Shown here piece after piece: positions 8,457-16,816 of a stretch of 45,566 bases of DNA (position 1 is the stretch's first letter; every line of letters begins with the position of its first letter). Where the stretch lies: the NCBI GenBank assembly GCA_035415725.1, contig DAOOGN010000022.1, forward strand, positions 1 to 45,566. Reading direction: 5' to 3'. Both the position numbers and the translations under genes were made by a program. The notes beneath the pieces are model-generated. The model had not been told where the DNA came from and did not search any database. It saw nothing but the letters and a program-made list of their open reading frames with translations. The stretch comes from DSWT01 sp035415725 (GTDB taxonomy: Bacteria > Chloroflexota > Anaerolineae > B4-G1 > SLSP01).

Positions 8457-9407
8457 ATGCGTATTCTCATCACCGGCGGAGCGGGATTTATCGGATCGCA
8501 TCTGTGTGATCGCTATCTGGCGGAGGGCCATGACGTGATCGCTATGGATAATCTGAGCACGGGCAGCACGGACAATATCGCACATCTGGTGGGACATCCG
8601 CGCTTTTCGTTCATCAAGCATAACGTGACGCAATACATTTATGTCGCCGGACCGTTGGATATGGTGCTGCACCTGGCTTCGTTGCCCAGTCCGGTGGATT
8701 ACCTGAATTATCCCATTCAGACGCTCAAGGTGGGGGCATTGGGCACGCACAACACGCTGGGGCTGGCGTTAGCCAAGCAGGCGAAGTTCTTGCTGGCTTC
8801 CACCTCTGAAGTCTACGGCGATCCTCTGGTCCACCCCCAGGATGAAACCTATTGGGGCAATGTCAACCCGGTGGGACCGCGGGGCGTTTACGACGAGAGC
8901 AAGCGCTTCGCCGAAGCGTTGACGATGGCCTATCACCGCTACCATCACGTGGATACGCGCATCGTGCGGATCTTCAACACCTACGGGCCGCGTATGCGCG
9001 CCGATGATGGGCGCGTGGTGCCGAATTTCATCTGCCAGGCGCTGCGCGGCGAGCCGTTGACCGTCTACGGTGATGGGTCGCGTACACGGTCCTTCGGCTA
9101 CGTCGATGATCTTGTGGAAGGCATCGTGCGCTTGATGGCCAGGGAGGTCGAAGGGCCGCTGAATCTCGGCAACCCTGTTGAACTCACGATCCTGGAGTTT
9201 GCCCGATTGACGCTCGAAGTGACCGGCAGTGCCTCTGAAATTGTTTTTATTCAACCCACCGATGAGCGGACGGCTGACGATCCCAAACAACGCTGCCCCG
9301 ACATCGGCAAGGCCAGGGCCGAACTGGGGTGGGAGCCGCGTGTGCCGGTGCGCGCGGGCTTGCTCAAAACGGCAGACTACTTTCGTAGGAAGTTGGGCCT
9401 GGCATAA
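8457..9407 (+). CDS. UDP-glucuronate decarboxylase-like NAD-dependent epimerase/dehydratase
   Basis: A 316-residue extended SDR. Seen: TGGAGFIGSHLCD at the N-terminus, DNLSTGS after beta-2, STSEVYGDP (116-124), the catalytic YDESK (Y145, K149), IFNTYGPRM and TRSFGYVDDLVEG. This run of motifs is typical of UDP-xylose synthase (UXS), which oxidatively decarboxylates UDP-glucuronate to UDP-xylose in the cytoplasm; dTDP-glucose dehydratase is less likely. The start chosen is the ATG at 8457, where the Rossmann fold begins; a longer in-frame start at 8364 would add 31 non-conserved residues. The preceding 164-bp gap has a small hairpin around CCCCAACTTGTTGGGG (8388-8403). It likely supplies a sugar donor for the glycan made with the ligase-like gene downstream. 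Confidence 0.85.
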   Translation: MRILITGGAGFIGSHLCDRYLAEGHDVIAMDNLSTGSTDNIAHLVGHPRFSFIKHNVTQYIYVAGPLDMVLHLASLPSPVDYLNYPIQTLKVGALGTHNTLGLALAKQAKFLLASTSEVYGDPLVHPQDETYWGNVNPVGPRGVYDESKRFAEALTMAYHRYHHVDTRIVRIFNTYGPRMRADDGRVVPNFICQALRGEPLTVYGDGSRTRSFGYVDDLVEGIVRLMAREVEGPLNLGNPVELTILEFARLTLEVTGSASEIVFIQPTDERTADDPKQRCPDIGKARAELGWEPRVPVRAGLLKTADYFRRKLGLA

Positions 9408-9447
9408 GACGAAGTTCGCCTACTGATGAGGGGCTCGAGCGGGTGAC

Positions 9448-10998
9448 GTGGACAGAATACTCAGCTTAAGTCGGTCGCAACATAACGATCTCCCCCCATG
9501 GGCCATCCCGGCGGTGTTGGCGTTGGCCGGCGCGGGGTGGGGTCTGCTGTTGGCGCGGTTCTCTCTGTGGAATGGCCTGCTTTTCACGGCGCTGGCCTTC
9601 ATTTTTGTGAGCAGTGTGGGGGAACCGCTGGCGGGCGTCGTCGCTGTGCTCTTTCTGGGGCCGCTGCAGGCGTGGTTGAGCATGGAGTTTCCGCGGATTC
9701 CGGCGACGATCGGGCGAATCGTCTTTTGGGTGGTGGTGGGCATTTGGATCGCCCGTGGTTTGCTGCGCCGTGATTGGCACATCCCCTTGCCGCCCCTGCT
9801 TATACCGTTGCTTGGTTTTATGGGGGTGACGCTGCTTTCGCTGTGGCAGCCCTTTGATCCATGGACGGGGCTATTGGAGTGGGGCAAGTGGGGACAGATC
9901 GTGATCATGTTTCTGCTGGTTTACGACCGCCTGCGCGGTGCGGACGGCAGCCGACGCGCGATCTTGCTCGTCGTCGGGCTGGCTGGTGTGGCCGTTTTTC
10001 AGGCGCTCGTGGGGCTGTGGCAGTTTGGCTTTAGTGAGGATGTACCGGAGTCTTTTGCCATCGACGCGCGGTTCTATCGTGCCTACGGCACCTTCGAACA
10101 GCCCAACCCCTATGCCGGCTTTCTGGGACTGGTCGGTGCGCTCCTGGCGGGCATCGTCCTGGCGTGGGGGTGGGATTGGCTGACGAACGGCGCGTGGCGA
10201 ATAAAAAATGATGCCTCCCGCACCTCTCATGATGTACCCTGCACGACGGGCCACGTTTTGCGTTTTACGCCCGACAAAGGCGTTTTTTTGCTGGCGCTGT
10301 TGGCTCTGCTTGTCACCGTAGCAGCCTTGGTGGCCTCGTGGTCGCGCGGCGGGTGGATGGGTTTCGCGGCTGCGCTCCTGGGCATCATCGTGGGGCTGCC
10401 ACGTCGTACCCGGTGGGGTGTGGCTTTGGTGATAGTGGTCGTCGTCGGTGGACTCGGCCTTTATGCGGTGGATCTGTTACCCGCTTCCATTGAGGCACGG
10501 CTGACCGGTTTCCTGGAATACACGCGCTTCGAGGATGTGCGCGGCGTAGGTATCAACGACGCCAACTATGCCGTCATCGAGCGCATGGCACACTGGCAGG
10601 CGGCATTGTCGATGTGGCGTGAGCATTTTTGGCTTGGCGTGGGCTTTGGCTGTTACGAACCGGCCTATGCTACCTATCGATTGATCAACTGGCCTTTGGC
10701 GTTGGGACACGCGCACAACTATTACCTCAATCTCCTCGCCGAGACTGGAATTTTAGGCCTGGCGGCTTTTCTGGTGATGCTTGGCAGTGTGATGGTGAAC
10801 TTGTGGCGCGCGTCGCGGCGTAGGACCGGTTGGATACGCGGTCTGGCGCTCGGACTCAATGGAGCGTGGATACACTTTGCCGTCCATAATCTTGTGGATA
10901 ATATCCTCGTGAACAACGTGCATTTACACTTTGGCGTGCTATTGGCGTTGAGTGCATGGGTCGTATGGGGAGCCAGAGAGTGCAAAGAGGCGGCCTGA
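9448..10998 (+). CDS. O-antigen ligase/polymerase family (Wzy_C) membrane protein
   Basis: A 516-residue polytopic membrane protein starting at GTG 9448. About 10-12 hydrophobic segments are visible. The large outer loop and the helix after it contain GVGFGCYEPAY and GHAHNYYLNLLAETGILGLAAF, the hallmark of Wzy_C/O-antigen ligase-like proteins, with the conserved His region. These enzymes transfer lipid-linked glycans to acceptors at the outer face of the membrane, or polymerise them. In a likely monoderm or atypical-envelope bacterium the acceptor would not be classical LPS, so a glycoprotein or cell-wall polymer role is possible. Residues about 250-272 (NDASRTSHDVPCTTGHVLRF region) look like a repeat-derived insertion between helices. 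The 3' end overlaps the next gene. Confidence 0.85.
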   Translation: MDRILSLSRSQHNDLPPWAIPAVLALAGAGWGLLLARFSLWNGLLFTALAFIFVSSVGEPLAGVVAVLFLGPLQAWLSMEFPRIPATIGRIVFWVVVGIWIARGLLRRDWHIPLPPLLIPLLGFMGVTLLSLWQPFDPWTGLLEWGKWGQIVIMFLLVYDRLRGADGSRRAILLVVGLAGVAVFQALVGLWQFGFSEDVPESFAIDARFYRAYGTFEQPNPYAGFLGLVGALLAGIVLAWGWDWLTNGAWRIKNDASRTSHDVPCTTGHVLRFTPDKGVFLLALLALLVTVAALVASWSRGGWMGFAAALLGIIVGLPRRTRWGVALVIVVVVGGLGLYAVDLLPASIEARLTGFLEYTRFEDVRGVGINDANYAVIERMAHWQAALSMWREHFWLGVGFGCYEPAYATYRLINWPLALGHAHNYYLNLLAETGILGLAAFLVMLGSVMVNLWRASRRRTGWIRGLALGLNGAWIHFAVHNLVDNILVNNVHLHFGVLLALSAWVVWGARECKEAA

Positions 10999-11564
10999 AA
11001 GAGGCTGTACCGGAATGTGTGCTGAAGTTGCCGTATCCTTTTGAGCGTTATCACGTTTACCAGGGTCGCACGAACGATTGTGGTGCTTATTGTATCGCCA
11101 TGGTCAGTAATGGCTTATACGATATACCTCTGGTGAACGCGGCGGCGTTGGCGAGTGAATTGGATCGGCGTGGCCTGCCGGATCGTGTTCCCGGTTGGGC
11201 GCTGTTCCCGTGGGGCGTCGTGGCGACTTTCCGCCGCCTGGGATTACACGCACGCTGGCGCAGAGGAGCGCGTCTGACGCAGTTGTTTGGCCTCTTGCGT
11301 CGCAATCTGACGACGCTCGTGATTGTGGGAGAGCCGCTCCGTTTCGTGAATCATAAATGGAGTGGCTGGTCGCACTACAAAATCCTCTATGCCTGGGAGC
11401 CGGAGCGGGAGTTCGGGTTTGTCGACCCGGCTACACCCCAGCGGGCGGGGGTGACATGGCAGAAAGTTGAAGAATTCCGCCGTCAGTGGACGTGGATGGG
11501 ACGGCAGATCATCGAAGTAGAGGGGCCTGGAGATGCCGGAATCTTGTCCGCAATGCGGGAATAG
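10956..11564 (+). CDS. C39-like (papain-fold) cysteine peptidase domain protein
   Basis: A 202-residue protein whose N-terminal third has QGRTNDCGAYCIAMV, the Cys block of C39-like peptidases, and later WSGWSHYKILYAW with the likely catalytic His, followed by FGFVDPATP with the Asp/Asn position. Family members cleave double-glycine leaders when fused to ABC exporters, but stand-alone versions have many roles. There is no signal peptide and no transporter domain. The ATG at 10956 overlaps the ligase-like gene by 43 bp and has no clear ribosome site; GTG at 11019 is an alternative that keeps the whole domain. Being overlapped with a polysaccharide gene on one side and a zinc-ribbon gene on the other suggests one transcript. 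Substrate unknown. Confidence 0.7.
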   Translation: MGRMGSQRVQRGGLKEAVPECVLKLPYPFERYHVYQGRTNDCGAYCIAMVSNGLYDIPLVNAAALASELDRRGLPDRVPGWALFPWGVVATFRRLGLHARWRRGARLTQLFGLLRRNLTTLVIVGEPLRFVNHKWSGWSHYKILYAWEPEREFGFVDPATPQRAGVTWQKVEEFRRQWTWMGRQIIEVEGPGDAGILSAMRE

Positions 11565-11754
11565 GGTTGCTGATGGAACGGTACGCTGTCCGGCGTGCGG
11601 GGCGCGGATTCAGCCGCGAGTGATGGACGAAAAAACCGGCTTTACATGGGCCGATTTCTTCAATTATAGCGTGTTCATCCTGTTGTTTCTCATCGCCGCC
11701 ATTGCCATACCCGCCTTGACGGCTTGGCTGTGCCTGCATCTTGTCTTACGTTAG
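11533..11754 (+). CDS. small zinc-ribbon single-pass membrane protein
   Basis: A 73-residue protein with an N-terminal double CxxC zinc ribbon (CPQC at 5-8 and CPAC at 19-22) followed by one hydrophobic segment of about 25 residues (YSVFILLFLIAAIAIPALTA). The ATG at 11533 has GGGGCCTGGAG upstream and overlaps the 3' end of the peptidase-like gene, so translation is probably coupled. Zinc-ribbon plus one helix is a common architecture of small hypothetical bacterial proteins. Function unknown; an accessory role to the upstream peptidase or ligase is only a guess from position. Confidence 0.7.
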   Translation: MPESCPQCGNRVADGTVRCPACGARIQPRVMDEKTGFTWADFFNYSVFILLFLIAAIAIPALTAWLCLHLVLR

Positions 11755-11785
11755 CAGATGAGTGGCGCGCAGACTTTACGATATT

Positions 11786-11882
11786 GTATCTATTCAGGCT
11801 AGTAAACCTGTAGGCGTGGGGGGAAAAGAGGCCGCTATAGGGAATCAGTTGCTGCGCCAGGTTGACTGGCCTGAATAGATAC
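11786..11882. mobile_element. 97-bp mini-element with near-perfect 25-bp inverted ends
   Basis: The left end (11786-11810, starting GTATCTATTCAGGC) and the right end (11858-11882, ending GCCTGAATAGATAC) are inverted repeats of 25 bp matching at 23 positions. Both ends match the right end of the 330-bp element at 3109-3438, including the inner AGTAAACCTG/AGTCAACCTG part. It therefore looks like a derivative built from two right ends. No 8-bp direct repeat is seen at its borders. It lies between the zinc-ribbon gene and the histidine kinase promoter and could fold into a long hairpin, possibly acting as a terminator. Confidence 0.65.
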
Positions 11883-11962
11883 AAAACGGCTTTCTGGGCG
11901 CACTTTGCATCCTTGGCGATCCATGAATACGGCGTATCTTGCACCATGCAGGCAATCACCAG

Positions 11963-11990
11963 TTGCAACTATCTTCCGCCATGCTACAAT
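11963..11990 (+). promoter_or_regulatory. predicted sigma-70-type promoter for the histidine kinase gene
   Basis: TTGCAA (11963-11968), a 16-bp spacer and TACAAT (11985-11990) lie about 40 bp upstream of the kinase ATG at 12031, which has TGGAG at 12019-12023 as ribosome site. Spacing and position are good; strength is unknown. Confidence 0.5.
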
Positions 11991-12030
11991 AGAACCAGAG
12001 TCGGGATAACGTTAACGCTGGAGATAAACA

Positions 12031-15021
12031 ATGAGTACGCGCCCAGCCGCGTCAGAATCCATCGCCGAGCTATTAAAAGAGAAAGTCCGCCAAAGAACAC
12101 GCCTTTGGAGCTACGCTCTGATTCCGCTTCTGGTTATTGGTGTGCTCATTGGACTGTGGCTTCTGGCTACCTTCTTTGGTGGCGTCATTTCTCCGGCGCG
12201 TCCTATGAGTTTGGTCGTCACGGCCATTTTTCTGAGTGTGACGATTCTAGGAGGACGATGGGGGTATCACCATCTCGAAACGCTCACGATTGAGAAGAAC
12301 CCCCTGATCCAAAAAACGCCGCAGGCATCGGCGCATGTCACCCGGGTCGCCGCCAGCAGTAACTCACGCCAGGAAATCGTCGCGGCGCTTCGTACCGAAA
12401 TAGAGGCGCTTTTGCAGCCCCGCTGTATTGAGATCGCTTTGCTCCAGCCGTCCTCCAACTACCGTATTGCGGAAACGGACATTTCGTTTTCTGCCGACGA
12501 TCCCCTGGTGAAGTGGCTCATCGTCCAACCGGCGGACCTGCCCCTCGCGCTGCCTGTCGTCCATCTGCCGGCTGAGGCACGGCCACAACAAACGCAGATG
12601 CTGGAACGCGGCCTCGTCCTGCTCATTCCCTTTGGCAAACAAGGATGGATGGGCATCGGCGCTCCCCATGACGGCGGGACCTACAATGCGGTGCAGCAGA
12701 CACTGCTTCAGCACCTCGCCCATCCGGTAGCCGTTGGACTGGAGCGCGCTGCTATCGCCGAGAGCCAGCCTAAACGTACCCAGGAGCTACATTCTCTTTA
12801 CTGGATTGCCCAGGCCATCAATTTTACGACGCAAATTGACGATCTGATGGAGTTAATTTACACCCAACTCAAGCGCGTCATCGACCTGCCGAACTTCTAC
12901 ATTGCATTGCGACAGTCTGACGAGGACAGGCTGGGGTTTGCCTTTTATGTCGAAGGGGATGAACGGCTGTATCCCGACTATACCTGGAACATCATCGAAG
13001 GTCTCACCGGCGTCGCCATAGCCAACGGGCTGACTATCCGCACCACGGACTATGTGGAAGAGTGTAAAAGACGCCACGTGGAACCCGGTGGCTTGCAGTT
13101 CGGCAAGGCCTGGATGGGTGTGCCGCTCACGGCGGGCGACAAAACTCTAGGGGTGATGGTCGCCTCGGCGTTTGACCCCGGCGCGACGTTTAGTGAAGAA
13201 GACGAGAACTTCTTCGTGACCGTCGCCGCCTATACTGCCGCGATTATTGAACGCTACTCTCTCAACGAACGGTTGGAAGCGCGCGCGCGTCAACTTGGCA
13301 TCCTCAACGAAATCGGCAACCTGTTGGCCTCCAGCCTTGACTTGAACGAAGTGCTCAAGCTGGTAGTGCATCATGCCGCCAATCTGCTGAACTCCGAGGC
13401 CGGATCGCTCTTGCTGTTGGACGACGAGAGCGGCGATCTCGTCTTCCGCATTTCCAGCGGGCCGGCCGGGGACAAGCTGGTAGGAATGCGGATTCCGGCA
13501 GGCAAAGGTATTGCCGGCGCGGCCTTCGCCGAGAACCGGCCGGTCATCACACACGACACGCGCAGAGATGAACGCTGGGACGGCAGCTTCGATAAAAAAG
13601 CGGAGTTCATCACGCAATCGATCATTGCCGTGCCTCTCAACGCGCGCGGACACACGATCGGCGTGCTGGAAGTCATCAACCGTAAAGATGCGCGTTCGTT
13701 CAATCAAGAGGATACTGAGTTGCTCCTGGCCTTCGGTGCGCAGGCTGCCGTCGCTATCGAGAACGCTCTCTTGTTCACCATGACCGACCAGGCGTTGCAG
13801 GCACGGCTGGAAGAACTGACGATGATGCAACAGATCGACCGCCAGCTCAATGCCACGTTGGATTATAGCGCTGTGATGGGTCAAACGCTCGAATGGGCCA
13901 TTCGCATCACCGGCGCGACCATCGGTCTCATTGCAGCCTTGCAGGAGCAAGAAGATGGCACACCGGGGTTACGCTTCCTGGCGCACCGGGGGTATCCGCC
14001 GGAAGTGTTTGAGCGTTATACGATGGATAACCTCTGGCCTCTGACAGAGGGGCTGTTAGGGATGACGGTGCGCAGTGGGGAAACCTCCCTGGTCACCGAC
14101 CTGGCCCACGATCCCTATTATAAGAAAGTGGTGCCGGGGATGCAAGCTCAACTCACCATTCCCATTAAACGTGAGGAGCGGGTGATCGGGGTCATTGCTC
14201 TGGAATCCGATCAAAGCGAAAGTTTCCGGGATAGCGATGTGGCGCTGATCGTGCGTCTGGCGGATCATGCCGCCATCGCCATCGAGAACGCCCGGCTGTT
14301 CCAGATTGTGCAACAGGCGAACGACGCCAAAACCGATTTCATCTCCTTCGTCTCGCACGAACTTAAACAGCCGATGACGTCGATGAAGGGGTACATCGAC
14401 CTTCTTATGAAGGGAATCAGCGGCTCACTGAACGAACAACAACAGCAATTCTTACAAATCGTGCGCAACAACATCGGGCGGATGGATCGCCTGGTGCAGG
14501 ATTTGCTGGATATATCGCGCATTGAATCCGGGCGTTTGCGTCTGGAAATGGGACAGGTGGTGCCGGAGGAGATCGTCAGTGAAGCGGTACAGGCTTTTAA
14601 ACAGGAAATCGCCGTCAAAAATCAAACGATCCAGGTGTTGATGCCCCCGAGCCTGCCCACCGTGGTCGGCGACCGCGGGCGTCTGATCCAGGTTCTCACG
14701 AATCTGGTCAGCAATGCGAATAAATACACGCCCGAAGGCGGAACCATCGTGGTCAGCGCCGAGATATGGGGCAACAAAGGGAGAGACTATGTGCGTTGGA
14801 GCGTCAAGGACAACGGGATTGGGATGAAATCGGATGAACTCAACCGACTGTTTACCAAGTATTTCCGGGCCAACAATGCCGCTGTGCGCAGCGTCCAGGG
14901 AACAGGTCTAGGATTGGTGATTACACGCAGCATTGTCGAGATGCATGGCGGGCAGGTGATGGTTGACAGTGCGTATCAAGAAGGTAGCACGTTCAGTTTC
15001 GCCATCCCCATAGCCAATTAA
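12031..15021 (+). CDS. multi-GAF sensor histidine kinase
   Basis: A 996-residue sensor kinase. The N-terminus has two membrane helices (about residues 26-50 and 58-77) with a short loop. About four GAF-like modules follow (roughly 85-240, 255-405, 430-580 and 605-755), each ending with the AIAIENARLF-type helix; GAF domains bind small ligands or chromophores, but no diagnostic chromophore Cys could be assigned. The kinase core has the H box FVSHELKQPM with H776, N box NLVSNANKYT, G1 DNGIGM and G2 GTGLGL. It is expected to autophosphorylate H776 and pass phosphate to a receiver. The next gene on the same strand, 172 bp on, encodes a receiver domain with an intact Asp and is the obvious partner. 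It has its own promoter. Confidence 0.9.
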   Translation: MSTRPAASESIAELLKEKVRQRTRLWSYALIPLLVIGVLIGLWLLATFFGGVISPARPMSLVVTAIFLSVTILGGRWGYHHLETLTIEKNPLIQKTPQASAHVTRVAASSNSRQEIVAALRTEIEALLQPRCIEIALLQPSSNYRIAETDISFSADDPLVKWLIVQPADLPLALPVVHLPAEARPQQTQMLERGLVLLIPFGKQGWMGIGAPHDGGTYNAVQQTLLQHLAHPVAVGLERAAIAESQPKRTQELHSLYWIAQAINFTTQIDDLMELIYTQLKRVIDLPNFYIALRQSDEDRLGFAFYVEGDERLYPDYTWNIIEGLTGVAIANGLTIRTTDYVEECKRRHVEPGGLQFGKAWMGVPLTAGDKTLGVMVASAFDPGATFSEEDENFFVTVAAYTAAIIERYSLNERLEARARQLGILNEIGNLLASSLDLNEVLKLVVHHAANLLNSEAGSLLLLDDESGDLVFRISSGPAGDKLVGMRIPAGKGIAGAAFAENRPVITHDTRRDERWDGSFDKKAEFITQSIIAVPLNARGHTIGVLEVINRKDARSFNQEDTELLLAFGAQAAVAIENALLFTMTDQALQARLEELTMMQQIDRQLNATLDYSAVMGQTLEWAIRITGATIGLIAALQEQEDGTPGLRFLAHRGYPPEVFERYTMDNLWPLTEGLLGMTVRSGETSLVTDLAHDPYYKKVVPGMQAQLTIPIKREERVIGVIALESDQSESFRDSDVALIVRLADHAAIAIENARLFQIVQQANDAKTDFISFVSHELKQPMTSMKGYIDLLMKGISGSLNEQQQQFLQIVRNNIGRMDRLVQDLLDISRIESGRLRLEMGQVVPEEIVSEAVQAFKQEIAVKNQTIQVLMPPSLPTVVGDRGRLIQVLTNLVSNANKYTPEGGTIVVSAEIWGNKGRDYVRWSVKDNGIGMKSDELNRLFTKYFRANNAAVRSVQGTGLGLVITRSIVEMHGGQVMVDSAYQEGSTFSFAIPIAN

Positions 15022-15038
15022 AGAATGTGGAGCGCATA

Positions 15039-15155
15039 AGCTTTAGCCGGGGCTAAGGCTATCGGGTGAACCCCTAAGCTCTGCGGGTTGGCAGCTCAGT
15101 CCCCCTGGAGGGATTTGGTGCATTGAGCCGTGGGGCTTCAGCCCTCGGTCGGCTG
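15039..15155 (-). repeat. diverged single copy of the repeat unit found as an array at the right edge
   Basis: The gap between the kinase and receiver genes contains, in order, a GCTAAGGCTATCGGGTGAAC-like half and a CAGTCCCCCTGG...GCATTGAGCCGTGGGGCTTC half. The reverse complement of 45020-45133 has the same two halves in the same order (GCTAAAGCCGTCGGCTGAAC; GTGCGTTGAGCCGCAGGGCT). It is palindromic (CTTTAGCC-GG-GGCTAAGG) and non-coding. It may attenuate or stabilise the transcript between the two signalling genes, which is speculative. Confidence 0.65.
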
Positions 15156-15193
15156 TCATTATGTGTTTCTAAAGGAAAAGGAGGGAATGAACT

Positions 15194-16279
15194 ATGCCCA
15201 AAACTCGCATCCTGGTCATAGAAGATGATGATGATGCGCGCATGATGTACGGCATTATGCTGCGCAGTTGGGGGCACGAGGTCGCCGAAGCGACGACCGG
15301 AAAGGATGGCCTCCGCATTGCCCGGCAATTCAAGCCCGATTTGATATTGTTAGACATTATGATGCCCGATATCGATGGATACGAGGTATGCAAACAACTC
15401 CGTTCCGACCCGTCCTTTTGCACCGTCCCCATCATCTTCTTTAGCGCTTTAGACGCTGTAGATGATCGCATCAAAGGGTATACCATCGGCGGCGACGATT
15501 TCATCACGAAAGGGCAGGTCGAATATCAAGAGCTGGGCGCACGCATCCAGGCAGCCCTGAACCGCGTCCAACGCTTGAAAGCCGAGCCGCGCACGAAAAA
15601 ACAGGGCAGTTCCGTCGGGTTGCTGTCACTGCGCGGCGGTGTTGGCGTCAGTACCCTGGCCCTCAACCTGGCGCGCCATGCTGCTGACTGGCTTGACCAA
15701 CCCACTCTCTTGCTTGATTTGGCTTTCCCCGTCGGCAGTATTGGCCTGTGGAGCGGGATCGAGGGCACGCGCCACATAGCGGAACTTCTAGCGCGCAATG
15801 CGGCAGAGATCAACCTGCCGCTGATCCAGAGCTTTAGTCTGCAAGATATGCATGGTTTTTCCTTTATCCCCGCGCCGTCGGAAATCATCGACCTTAGTGG
15901 TATTCGCCCCGAAGCCCTGCAGCGTCTGCTCAACGTCTTGCGTGATGAAGGCTACTTCATCATTATGGATTTGGGCCGGGGAACGCTCCCGTTGCAATGG
16001 CACATTCATTCCCAGTGTAACTGGCTTGCCGTCGTCACCTCGGCGGACACGACGTCGCGCGCTCTGGCGAGTATTGCCATCAACACCGTGTTCAAAAAGG
16101 AGACCGGGCAACGCGCCTTATTGCTCATCTTCAATGATGCGACCAATGCTAAACCGGCTGACATCTCTCTGGGCTTACCCCGTACACCGGATATTTTCAT
16201 CCCCTACACCCAGAATTTCCAGGCCATGCACGAGCCGTCTCCTCTCTCACAGTTGCTCTCCATTGTGACGGCTCCCTAG
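15194..16279 (+). CDS. receiver domain fused to CpaE/TadZ-type MinD-like ATPase with degenerate P-loop
   Basis: A 361-residue two-domain protein. Residues 5-125 are a response-regulator receiver with acidic pocket EDDDD (10-14), phosphoacceptor D54 (ILLDIMMPD), S84 and K106. Residues about 140-361 are a SIMIBI/MinD-like fold of the CpaE/TadZ type: the P-loop reads LRGGVGVSTLALNLA, so both usual lysines are replaced (R147, V152), followed by LLDLAFPVGSIGLW and a Walker B-like IIMDLGRGT. TadZ/CpaE proteins place Tad pilus machinery at the pole or septum and characteristically have a degenerate receiver plus atypical ATPase; here the receiver looks phosphorylatable. No Tad pilus genes are in the window. 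Strong ribosome site AGGAGGG before ATG 15194. Likely regulated by the upstream kinase. Confidence 0.85.
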   Translation: MPKTRILVIEDDDDARMMYGIMLRSWGHEVAEATTGKDGLRIARQFKPDLILLDIMMPDIDGYEVCKQLRSDPSFCTVPIIFFSALDAVDDRIKGYTIGGDDFITKGQVEYQELGARIQAALNRVQRLKAEPRTKKQGSSVGLLSLRGGVGVSTLALNLARHAADWLDQPTLLLDLAFPVGSIGLWSGIEGTRHIAELLARNAAEINLPLIQSFSLQDMHGFSFIPAPSEIIDLSGIRPEALQRLLNVLRDEGYFIIMDLGRGTLPLQWHIHSQCNWLAVVTSADTTSRALASIAINTVFKKETGQRALLLIFNDATNAKPADISLGLPRTPDIFIPYTQNFQAMHEPSPLSQLLSIVTAP

Positions 16280-16346
16280 AGGACACAGCGACGGACCAGG
16301 TGCATTATCATCGCAAATCAAAGCGAATCAAATACGGAGGACACGC

Positions 16347-16742
16347 ATGAATATCGATACAAACGTTCGTTATCTGGAGACTCACGAGTGGGCACGTCGG
16401 GAAGGTGCTGAAATCGTCATTGGGATTACAGACTACGCGCAGAGCACACTTTCTGACATCGTCTATGTGGAATTGCCCGAAGTTGGGGACATGCTCGCCA
16501 AGGGTGATCAATTCGGCGTCGTCGAATCGGTCAAGGCGGCTGCCGACGTCTATCTGCCGATGAGCGGCAAAGTTGTCGCCGTAAATACAGAGCTTGAGGA
16601 CAAACCAGAACTGGTCAACCAGGACGCCTTCGGTAGCGGCTGGATGATCCGCCTCAGTCCTACCCACTTAGACGAATGGGAGACTTTGTTGGATGCGGAA
16701 GCCTACCAAAAGGTTGTCGAAGCAGAAGAGGCCGCGCACTGA
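16347..16742 (+). CDS. gcvH: glycine cleavage system H protein
   Basis: A 131-residue lipoyl carrier. The lipoylation motif is GVVESVKAAADVY with lipoyl-lysine K63; NVRYLETHEWAR at the N-terminus and the GWMIRL segment near the C-terminus are typical. The lipoamide arm accepts the aminomethyl group from glycine after decarboxylation by GcvP and shuttles it to GcvT and then to the dehydrogenase. ATG 16347 has GGAGGA upstream. It is followed by gcvPA and gcvPB on the same strand. No glycine riboswitch could be recognised in the 67-bp leader. gcvT and lpd are not in the window. Confidence 0.95.
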   Translation: MNIDTNVRYLETHEWARREGAEIVIGITDYAQSTLSDIVYVELPEVGDMLAKGDQFGVVESVKAAADVYLPMSGKVVAVNTELEDKPELVNQDAFGSGWMIRLSPTHLDEWETLLDAEAYQKVVEAEEAAH

Positions 16743-16816
16743 GTGGCGCAACTCATCCAGAGCCGGCGTCTGGCCGGCGCCGATGTCGTCTTTGACATCG
16801 GGTTGGTCACTTGTGG

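Noticed and set aside
16280..16346. Glycine riboswitch before the gcv genes
   Set aside because: The leader is only 67 bp and lacks the conserved aptamer features; none was seen before gcvPA either.
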